NCBI GenBank assembly: GCA_900549105.1
Contig: URND01000150.1
Coordinates: forward strand, 1-6,192
DNA: 6,192 nucleotides
Source: an uncultured Eubacteriales bacterium
Lineage (GTDB): Bacteria; Bacillota; Clostridia; Lachnospirales; Lachnospiraceae
Reading direction: 5' to 3'
The stretch's first letter is position 1. Every line of letters starts with the position of its first letter. Shown here in pieces: positions 1 to 4,665 of the stretch. The position numbers and the translations under genes are program-made. Below the pieces are notes generated by a model. That model had not been told where the DNA came from and searched no databases. It was given only the letters and a program-made list of their open reading frames with translations.

Positions 1-351
1 CCGCCGATTGCGGTAGCCCTCTGTGCAACATTTTTTAAAAATCGTTTTACGAGAAAAGACCGCCAGTCCGCCTATGTGAATTATATTATGGGCCTGTCGT
101 TTATCTCGGAAGGTGCGATTCCCTATGCGGCGGCAGACCCGCTTCGGGTGATTCCGTCCTGCATTGTCGGTTCGGCAGCGGCGGGTGCGCTGTCAATGAT
201 TTTTGGGTGCGGATTGCGGGCGCCCCACGGCGGCATTTTTGTCATACCGACAGTCACCCATCCGTTTCAATATCTGATTGCCATCGGAGTGGGAGCCATT
301 GTCGGCGGACTTTTGATGGGGATTTTAAAGAAACCCGTGAGGGAAAATTAA
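1..351 (+). CDS. fruA: PTS fructose-type transporter, EIIC C-terminal part (5' truncated by window)
   Basis: The reading frame is open from the first base and ends in TAA at 349-351, giving the last 116 residues of a larger protein. These residues are hydrophobic membrane sequence. They carry the hallmark of fructose-family EIIC domains, GLSFISEGAIPYAAADPLRV (from about residue 31), followed by a RAPHGGIFVIP segment and a final membrane helix rich in Gly, Ile and Val, ending KKPVREN. EIIC forms the membrane channel that imports fructose (or a related hexose) while it is phosphorylated by the IIA/IIB domains, using phosphate relayed from PEP through EI and HPr. The HPr-like gene just downstream supports a PTS role. 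The N-terminal EIIA and EIIB domains, if fused, lie outside the window, so the exact subtype (FruA or a FrwC-like EIIC) and sugar are inferred. Family assignment is strong and the symbol is less certain. Confidence 0.88.
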   Translation, partial: PPIAVALCATFFKNRFTRKDRQSAYVNYIMGLSFISEGAIPYAAADPLRVIPSCIVGSAAAGALSMIFGCGLRAPHGGIFVIPTVTHPFQYLIAIGVGAIVGGLLMGILKKPVREN

Positions 352-365
352 AGGAGCAGACGTGT

Positions 366-623
366 ATGAAAGAATTTAAATATGTGATTCAGGATGCACA
401 GGGGATTCATGCCAGACCTGCAGGAATCCTTGTGAAAGCAGCAGGAGGATTTAAAAGTGATATACAGCTTGATAAAGATGGCAGGAAGGGAGATTTAAAG
501 CGGATTTTCGGCGTCATGGGACTCTGTGTAAAAAAAGGGGATGAAGTCCGGGTGACGGCCGAAGGAGAAGATGAGGCGGAAGCCATCGAAAAAATGGAAG
601 CTTTATTTAAAGAAAATTTATAA
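366..623 (+). CDS. HPr-family phosphocarrier, fructose-operon paralogue lacking Ser46
   Basis: This encodes an 85-residue protein, the normal HPr length. The phosphorylation motif GIHARPAG places the catalytic histidine exactly at position 15, with Arg17 beside it. HPr accepts phosphate from EI-P on this His and passes it to EIIA domains, so the protein should act in the cytoplasm as a PTS relay. The region that in Gram-positive HPr reads LKSIMGVMSLG here reads LKRIFGVMGLC. Residue 46, the HprK/P phosphorylation site, is therefore Arg instead of Ser. The start is ATG 366, preceded by AAGGAG (351-356) at 9-nt spacing. That Shine-Dalgarno overlaps the stop codon of the upstream permease, so the two are probably co-transcribed and translationally linked. 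A much longer upstream in-frame opening inside the permease gene is not used. I infer a dedicated HPr for the adjacent fructose system, not the housekeeping ptsH. Confidence 0.92.
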   Translation: MKEFKYVIQDAQGIHARPAGILVKAAGGFKSDIQLDKDGRKGDLKRIFGVMGLCVKKGDEVRVTAEGEDEAEAIEKMEALFKENL

Positions 624-631
624 AATGTTTG

Positions 632-670
632 AAAAGAGGCTGCTTTCGAGAGAACAGTCTCTTTTTGTCT
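632..670 (+). terminator. Rho-independent terminator after the PTS/HPr operon
   Basis: AAAAGAGGCTG (632-642) pairs with CAGTCTCTTTT (655-665) in an 11-bp stem with one G-T pair and a 12-nt loop, running into a T-rich tail (662-670). It lies 9 nt after the HPr stop codon and closes the operon. Confidence 0.85.
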
Positions 671-694
671 ATAAATGACAAAAAATTGAAAATA

Positions 695-730
695 TTCACT
701 TTATTTATATGCAAAAATATGATAGAATAG
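695..730 (+). promoter_or_regulatory. Candidate sigma-A promoter of the lipoprotein gene
   Basis: TTCACT (695-700), 17 nt, then TATGAT (718-723) matches the -35/-10 consensus at 4/6 and 5/6. An overlapping alternative is an extended -10, TGATAGAAT (720-728). It lies between the HPr terminator and the lipoprotein Shine-Dalgarno, so this gene can be expressed on its own. It was read by eye only. Confidence 0.5.
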
Positions 731-758
731 CCTCATATCATTAAGGAGGAATAAAGAT

Positions 759-1625
759 ATGAGAAAGAAACTTGCATGGCTGTTAGCCAGCGTGATGATT
801 TTGTCCGCTGTGGCATTGGGCGGCTGCGGCAAAAAAGAGGCGACAGCAGAAAGCCTCGTTAAACAGGCAAATGAAAACATGGAAAAGGTAAAATCCTTTG
901 CCGGGGATTTGGACATGCAGATGTCCATGAATGTAGCGTCCGAGGGCGTTGGCATGGATATAGATATGGGGATGACAGGTACAATTGAATGTACGACGGA
1001 ACCGGAAATCTTCCATATGAAAGGTACAATGGATATGAGTCTTTTAGGCCTGTCCATGGACATGGATATGTACACTCAGATTGACGGAGATAAGGGGATT
1101 ACCTATATCGGCGTTATGGATGAGTGGATGAAATCGGAAACGCCTGTCGAAGAAGGCGGCATGGAAGACATGTATACGGTAGCCGGTGACGGCAAAGATA
1201 TGACATTGGCTGAAGAAACCGAGAAAATCGGCGACAAAGAAGTTTATGTACTTACATCCACAATTTCCGGAGAAGAATTCCAGCAGATTTTGGGTTCTAT
1301 GGAAGAAATGACGGAAAGTATCGGAGAGGTAGATTTCTCTACAATGCAGGCTGAAGTTACGATGAAAATCTATAAAGATACAGTCCTTCCGGCATCTGTA
1401 AGCATCGAAATGAGCGACAGCGGCGAAGGCTTTGAGTCCGAAGGCGTTCTTATTAAATTTAACAGCATTTCTGTAGTTATGAACTATAATGAATTTGACA
1501 GCATTGACAGCATCACAATTCCTGAAGAAGCATTGTCTGCCCAGACCGTTGATGAGGGAAGCCTTTTAGATGAAGAAGAAGCTCTTCTTGAAACAGAAGC
1601 TGCTGAAACAGAAGCAGCTCAGTAA
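759..1625 (+). CDS. Methionine-rich secreted lipoprotein of unknown function
   Basis: This encodes a 288-residue protein. The N-terminus MRKKLAWLLASVMILSAVAL followed by GGC is a classic lipoprotein signal with lipobox LGGC, so Cys23 should be lipidated and the protein tethered to the outer face of the membrane. The mature part looks beta-rich, with alternating hydrophobic residues, as in LolA/LppX-like or DUF6612-like Firmicute lipoproteins. That family resemblance is an impression and was not searched. By hand count there are 26 Met (about 9%), concentrated between residues 45 and 150 in alternating patterns such as MDIDMGM and MDMDMY. The tail, from about residue 265, is acidic with ETEAAETEAAQ at the very end. 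The start ATG 759 follows AAGGAGGA (743-750) at 8-nt spacing. The gene has its own promoter and terminator, so it is probably monocistronic. Function and ligand are unknown. Confidence 0.9.
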   Translation: MRKKLAWLLASVMILSAVALGGCGKKEATAESLVKQANENMEKVKSFAGDLDMQMSMNVASEGVGMDIDMGMTGTIECTTEPEIFHMKGTMDMSLLGLSMDMDMYTQIDGDKGITYIGVMDEWMKSETPVEEGGMEDMYTVAGDGKDMTLAEETEKIGDKEVYVLTSTISGEEFQQILGSMEEMTESIGEVDFSTMQAEVTMKIYKDTVLPASVSIEMSDSGEGFESEGVLIKFNSISVVMNYNEFDSIDSITIPEEALSAQTVDEGSLLDEEEALLETEAAETEAAQ

Positions 1626-1652
1626 AATATTGAATTAAAAATGGTTTGAAAT

Positions 1653-1687
1653 GGGGACAGTAGAAGCTGTCCCTGTTTTATTTTTTT
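1653..1687 (+). terminator. Rho-independent terminator after the lipoprotein gene
   Basis: GGGACAG (1654-1660) and CTGTCCC (1667-1673) form a perfect 7-bp stem with a 6-nt loop, followed by a long T-rich run (1674-1687). It sits 28 nt after the lipoprotein stop codon. Confidence 0.92.
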
Positions 1688-1695
1688 GCATGTTG

Positions 1696-1706
1696 TGATA
1701 AAATAG
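1696..1706 (+). promoter_or_regulatory. Candidate extended -10 promoter of the MATE gene
   Basis: TGATAAAAT (1696-1704) fits an extended -10 (TGn followed by TAAAAT). No good -35 is visible; the expected position falls in the T-rich tail of the preceding terminator. The 11-nt block TGATARAATAG also occurs in the lipoprotein promoter (720-730), which gives mild support. Confidence 0.4.
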
Positions 1707-1742
1707 TGAGGAAATGTAAAAGAGTAGGGAAGTGCAGTACAT

Positions 1743-3089
1743 ATGTCATCCGGACAGGTGGATTTCAGCGGCGAAAATGTGCGCCGCAATGTTTTGGCCG
1801 TCGCAGCGCCAATGCTGGTGGCTCAGATTGTTAATTTGCTTTATAATATTGTAGACAGAATTTATATAGGAAAGATTCCCGGAGAGGGAATGATTGCGTT
1901 GGCCGGATTGGGCCTTTGTTTCCCGGTGATCACGATGGTCACTGCTTTTGCAAATCTGTTTGGTTTGGGCGGCGCGCCCTTATGCTCCATTGCACGGGGA
2001 AAGAAGGATACGGAGGGCGCACGGAAAGTCATGAACAATGCCTTTTTCATGTTAATCCTGACCGGAGTCTGCATCACTGTTTTTGGAATTATTTTCCATA
2101 AACCAATCCTTTATCTGTTTGGCGCCAGCGATGCAACTTATCCGTATGCGGCCGGGTATATGATCATCTATCTTTTGGGAACTGTTTTTGTCATGATTTC
2201 TCTGGGGATGAACCCATATATCAACAGTCAGGGCTTTGCAAAAATCGGTATGCAGACAGTTGCTTTGGGGGCTGTGAGCAATCTGATTCTTGACCCGGTG
2301 TTTATTTTTGTATTTCATCTTGGTGTGCGAGGGGCGGCCATTGCAACGATTATTTCCCAGTTTTTTTCCGCTGTGTGGGTTTTAAGGTTTTTGACGGGCA
2401 AAAAGGCGGAACTGACACTGAATCTCAAAGGTTTCCGGCCGGACTGGGCCTGCATTTTTGAAATTGCGAAACTGGGAACATCGACTTTTGTTATGTCTTT
2501 TACCAATGGACTTGTCCAGGTTGTCTGCAATGCGATGCTCTCTGTCTATGGCGGCGACCTTTATATCAGTGTTATGACAGTTATCAATTCTATCCGGGAG
2601 ATTGCCCAGACCCCGGTGATGGCGGTGGCTGACGGTTCATCGCCGATTATCAGTTACAATTATGGCGCCCGGAAATATGATTTGATGAAGAAAGCCATTC
2701 GGTTTATGACGCAGATTTGTTTTGCCTATTCCTTTATTATATGGGTTTTAATCTGCGCTTTCCCGGAACTGTTCATTCGGATTTTCAATCAGGATGTCGA
2801 ATTGATTGGGGCGGCAGTTCCATCCCTTCATATCTATTTCTTCGGATTTTTTATGATGGCTTTCCAGTTTACCGGGCAGTGCGTGTTTAAGGCGTTGAAT
2901 AAGGCGCCTCAGGCGGTGTTCTTTTCTATATTGCGAAAAGCGGTTATTGTGGCGCCGCTGACGGTGATATTGCCGCGGATTGGCGGCCTTGGTGTGGCCG
3001 GCGTCTTTATGGCCGAGCCGATTTCCAACTTTATCGGCGGCCTGGCCTGCTATATTACCATGCAGTGTACCGTGCTTCGAAAACTGTAA
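1743..3089 (+). CDS. MATE-family multidrug efflux transporter
   Basis: This encodes a 448-residue, very hydrophobic protein, the usual MATE length, with about twelve membrane helices in two homologous halves. Family signatures are visible. Helix 1 has a conserved proline and the stretch APMLVAQIVNLLYNIVDRIY (residues 22-41), which includes an Asp at 38. The N-lobe also has an NLILDPVFIF motif (Asp184-Pro185), followed by GVRGAAIATIISQ. The C-lobe has GSSPIISYNYGARK. MATE proteins export cationic drugs, dyes or metabolites in exchange for Na+ or H+; the substrate here cannot be read from sequence. ATG 1743 is the chosen start. Its Shine-Dalgarno (TAGGGAAG, near 1725-1731, about 11 nt away) is weaker than those of its neighbours. 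No frameshift or truncation is seen. The gene appears single, convergent with the CYTH gene, with no regulator beside it. Confidence 0.95.
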   Translation: MSSGQVDFSGENVRRNVLAVAAPMLVAQIVNLLYNIVDRIYIGKIPGEGMIALAGLGLCFPVITMVTAFANLFGLGGAPLCSIARGKKDTEGARKVMNNAFFMLILTGVCITVFGIIFHKPILYLFGASDATYPYAAGYMIIYLLGTVFVMISLGMNPYINSQGFAKIGMQTVALGAVSNLILDPVFIFVFHLGVRGAAIATIISQFFSAVWVLRFLTGKKAELTLNLKGFRPDWACIFEIAKLGTSTFVMSFTNGLVQVVCNAMLSVYGGDLYISVMTVINSIREIAQTPVMAVADGSSPIISYNYGARKYDLMKKAIRFMTQICFAYSFIIWVLICAFPELFIRIFNQDVELIGAAVPSLHIYFFGFFMMAFQFTGQCVFKALNKAPQAVFFSILRKAVIVAPLTVILPRIGGLGVAGVFMAEPISNFIGGLACYITMQCTVLRKL

Positions 3090-3110
3090 ACGGCATTTTC
3101 GACAGAGGTG

Positions 3111-3132
3111 CGGTTCCCCGGCAGCCGGACCG
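3111..3132. terminator. Weak hairpin between the convergent MATE and CYTH genes
   Basis: CGGT (3111-3114) and CCGG (3118-3121) pair with CCGG (3125-3128) and ACCG (3129-3132) around a 3-nt loop, with a 3-nt bulge. It lies in the 81-bp gap between converging stop codons, where a bidirectional terminator would be expected. No U-tract follows on either strand, so this is tentative. Confidence 0.25.
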
Positions 3133-3170
3133 GATTTTCGGCAGGCGGTTCAGTGATTCCATTGGAGGGT

Positions 3171-3626
3171 TCAGCCTTTCGTCTGCATTTGACTCAGCGT
3201 GCTGTTGTGATATTCTGTCGAGAAGGTGACATCCCGCCCAAAGTATTCCGGCGGCTGAAAATTTTCCGCTTCCTCGATTGTCGGGAATTCCACTTCGGCC
3301 AGAATTAAACCTTCAAAATTTCCGTGAAATATATCGATTTCTATTGTCAAATGGTCTCCGAGAGGGATTTTATACCGTGTTTTTGCCAGCACATTTCCAT
3401 CGGCTTTTTGGAGCAGATGGGCGTAGGATTCGGCATTTAACGGCAGATTATATTCCTCCCGGGCCATCAGACCTTTTGACTTATAGGTCAGATAATATTC
3501 CTCATCTTCTTTGCGGATGCGGATTACCGGCTCCGTATTCAAATAAGCCTGCTCAATCTCATGGCTTGGATATGCCGTCACATCAAAGGGCAGACGGTCA
3601 ATTAAATATTTTCTTTCAATTTCCAT
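3171..3626 (-). CDS. CYTH-domain protein (triphosphate tunnel metalloenzyme family)
   Basis: This encodes a 151-residue single-domain protein. It begins MEIERKYL, the family-defining ExExK strand (Glu2, Glu4, Lys6). It continues with the basic and acidic residues that line the CYTH tunnel: Arg36/Arg38 in VIRIRK, Lys49 in YYLTYKSKG, Lys82 and Arg84 in LAKTRYKI, Glu96/Asp98, Glu111/Glu113 in LAEVEF, and a C-terminal GRDVT motif. CYTH proteins bind triphosphate compounds with divalent metal; bacterial single-domain members include inorganic triphosphatases and proteins of unknown substrate. The last motif reads STEYHNS, where many relatives, as I recall them, have a basic residue before the Tyr. 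ATG at 3626 is chosen because the domain starts there and AGGAGA (3634-3639, read on the minus strand) sits 7 nt upstream. An in-frame extension to 3692 would add 22 residues encoded entirely by the adjacent palindrome and is rejected. It converges on the MATE gene. Its promoter is not evident. Confidence 0.9.
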   Translation of the reverse strand: MEIERKYLIDRLPFDVTAYPSHEIEQAYLNTEPVIRIRKEDEEYYLTYKSKGLMAREEYNLPLNAESYAHLLQKADGNVLAKTRYKIPLGDHLTIEIDIFHGNFEGLILAEVEFPTIEEAENFQPPEYFGRDVTFSTEYHNSTLSQMQTKG

Positions 3627-3638
3627 ACAAATCTCTCC

Positions 3639-3878
3639 TATCCTAAAAAAGAAAAACTCTTTCACAATATTTTCTGTAGAATAATCATGCAAATCTCAAT
3701 CGCGCAAAATGTGTTTTCAGCTTTCGAAGATTTGCCAGAAGCTGTTTTTCATAATAAAATGCCAATACGGTGCAAGTGTCTGAAACCCAAGCGCCAGTCA
3801 GCGACAACAAACCTATAAAATATTCAGTAAAAATCACGCCTGTCCATTTTAGAAACCTGATTTGCGGACACTTTCTGG
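3639..3878 (+). repeat. Left arm of the long palindrome
   Basis: This arm runs from the TATCCTAAAAA end to the CTGG that closes the central loop. It begins exactly at the 5' edge of the CYTH Shine-Dalgarno, so anything upstream of that gene's ribosome site is element sequence. It differs from the other arm by scattered substitutions and a few short indels, and keeps the 18-nt block at 3784-3801 unchanged. Confidence 0.85.
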
Positions 3879-3897
3879 AACTCATTTCATTCAAACA

Positions 3898-4133
3898 CCA
3901 GCAAAGTGTCCGCGGATAATCTAAAACGAACAGGCGGATTTTTTTCGAACATTTTAAACGGTTTTTAATCATCTGACTGGCGCTTGGGTTGAGTTCTTGC
4001 AGCGTTTGGCTTATAGGATTTTATGAAAAACGCTTCGGCAATTCCGAAAGCTGTAAATGTTTTGCACGATTGGGATTTGCACCGGTGTATAACTACGGAA
4101 AACATTGTAAAATACATTTTCCTTTTTAGTATA
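3898..4133 (-). repeat. Right arm of the long palindrome (inverted copy)
   Basis: Read on the minus strand this arm repeats the left arm from centre to edge, ending TTTTTAGTATA on the plus strand. One sign of the homology is in translation: this arm's plus strand and the left arm's minus strand both encode TENIVK followed by an aromatic-rich run, although neither is a gene. About 100 bp of ordinary upstream sequence separates it from the spore protein gene. Confidence 0.85.
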
Positions 4134-4184
4134 TCCAAATCACCTATAAATTTCCATCATAAAATTTTGAAGTCGGCAGATAAT

Positions 4185-4214
4185 AGTATCAGAATAAGTC
4201 AGAGATACTTATTC
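4185..4214 (+). promoter_or_regulatory. Overlapping inverted repeats in the spore-protein leader
   Basis: GAATAAGT (4192-4199) and ACTTATTC (4207-4214) are a perfect 8-bp inverted repeat with a 7-nt spacer. AGTATC (4185-4190) and GATACT (4204-4209) form a second one that shares bases with it, so only one hairpin can form at a time. The block ends 10 nt before the GGAGG of the spore protein gene. It could be an operator or an mRNA leader structure; neither role is shown. Confidence 0.4.
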
Positions 4215-4237
4215 AAAATCATTTGGAGGTGAAAGAT

Positions 4238-4462
4238 ATGTCTAATTCAACAGGAACAGGTTCTAACGGAAGCCGTATGGAAGTGCCACAGGCAAAGGAT
4301 GCTATGGATAAATTCAAAATGGAAGTGGCCGGCGAACTCGGTGTAAATCTGAAGAGCGGTTACAACGGTGATTTGACATCTGCGGAAGCAGGTTCTATCG
4401 GCGGTGAAATGGTTCGTCAGATGATTCGCAGACAGGAAGAACAGATGTCTGGCCAGAAATAA
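4238..4462 (+). CDS. Alpha/beta-type small acid-soluble spore protein (SASP)
   Basis: This encodes a 74-residue protein, a typical SASP size. It contains the two conserved family blocks: KMEVAGELGVNL (residues 27-38), which holds the spot where the germination protease GPR cuts (after Glu29 in the E-V-A context), and GYNGDLTSAEAGSIGGEMVR (residues 41-60). The N-terminus is a Ser/Gly/Asn-rich flexible tail. In dormant spores these proteins coat DNA, shift it toward an A-like form and protect it from UV and chemicals, then are degraded at germination to feed amino acids. ATG 4238 is preceded by GGAGG (4225-4229) at 8-nt spacing; an upstream TTG lies inside that ribosome site and is rejected. 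Expression in the forespore by sigma-G is expected from the family, but I could not find a convincing sigma-G promoter. It is a single gene with its own terminator. The gene shows the host can sporulate. Confidence 0.95.
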   Translation: MSNSTGTGSNGSRMEVPQAKDAMDKFKMEVAGELGVNLKSGYNGDLTSAEAGSIGGEMVRQMIRRQEEQMSGQK

Positions 4463-4493
4463 TTTTCTGGTTGAAATTTGGGGTTAGGTGACG

Positions 4494-4547
4494 AAACAGT
4501 CTCTGAAAGCAGGACGTGAAAATGCCGGTTTTCAGGGACTGTTTTTT
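4494..4547 (+). terminator. Strong Rho-independent terminator after the SASP gene
   Basis: AAACAGTCTCTGAAA (4494-4508) pairs with TTTCAGGGACTGTTT (4530-4544) over 15 bp with a single T-G wobble, followed by T's to 4547. The loop is 21 nt. It separates the sporulation gene from the tig promoter. Confidence 0.92.
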
Positions 4548-4572
4548 CGTTAAATTTTTTCAAATTCGCCTA

Positions 4573-4601
4573 TTTACATATGACTTTCCATATTATATAC
4601 T
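4573..4601 (+). promoter_or_regulatory. Sigma-A-type promoter of tig-clpP
   Basis: TTTACA (4573-4578), a 17-nt spacer and TATACT (4596-4601) each match consensus at 5 of 6 positions. The predicted start near 4608 gives a 5' leader of about 58 nt before tig. Confidence 0.8.
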
Positions 4602-4612
4602 ATAGATTAGAG

Positions 4613-4638
4613 TGCGTAAAAATGCTCTCACGCATTTT
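4613..4638 (+). promoter_or_regulatory. Hairpin-forming 5' leader of tig
   Basis: AAAATGC (4619-4625) and GCATTTT (4632-4638) form a perfect 7-bp hairpin with a 6-nt loop, 8 nt before AAGGAGG. TGCGT (4613-4617) can instead pair with ACGCA (4630-4634), so two exclusive folds are possible. A regulatory role is only a possibility. Confidence 0.35.
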
Positions 4639-4665
4639 GGCCAATTAAGGAGGAATAAAGATACA

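Larger units (their letters stand above)
3639..4133. repeat. Long imperfect palindrome (about 495 bp), MITE-like element
   Basis: This whole gene-free stretch is one inverted repeat: 3639-3878 read forward matches the reverse complement of 3898-4133 end to end, with about 70% identity by eye and small indels. Perfect blocks include AACCCAAGCGCCAGTCAG (3784-3801, against 3973-3990), GCGGACACTTT (3864-3874, against 3903-3913), TTTTTCATAA (3745-3754, against 4021-4030), CAGCTTTCG (3718-3726, against 4045-4053) and GCAAATC (3689-3695, against 4074-4080). The ends are CTAAAAA (3643-3649) and TTTTTAG (4123-4129). TA dinucleotides flank both ends (3639-3640, 4132-4133), which would suit a TA target duplication but are too short to prove one. 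The centre is a 19-nt loop (3879-3897). No transposase is encoded. The best reading is a non-autonomous palindromic insertion. A long hairpin RNA gene is the alternative. Confidence 0.85.

Noticed and set aside
3108..3308. Open frame on the plus strand after the MATE gene
   Set aside because: It overlaps the CYTH gene on the opposite strand, which has clear family motifs; this frame has none.
3627..3692. 22-residue N-terminal extension of the CYTH protein
   Set aside because: The CYTH domain begins at the internal ATG with MEIERK and a well-spaced Shine-Dalgarno; the extension is largely element sequence.
3685..3972. Open frame of 95 codons on the minus strand inside the palindrome
   Set aside because: It runs across the left arm and centre of the inverted repeat, has no Shine-Dalgarno that I can see, and its protein has no recognisable domain. 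It is best explained as chance in repeat DNA.
3639..4133. CRISPR array or tandem-repeat locus
   Set aside because: There are only two copies and they are inverted; no regularly spaced direct repeats are present.
4129..4161. Possible sigma-G promoter for the SASP gene (GTATA at 4129 and CATCATA at 4155)
   Set aside because: The parts resemble sigma-G elements but are 21 nt apart where about 18 is expected, and the -35 would lie in the palindrome end. This is too weak to annotate.
4023..4232. Open frame of 69 codons on the plus strand covering the right arm and the spore protein leader
   Set aside because: It ends inside the SASP ribosome site, lacks a ribosome site of its own, and its TENIVK stretch is only the inverted copy of sequence in the left arm.
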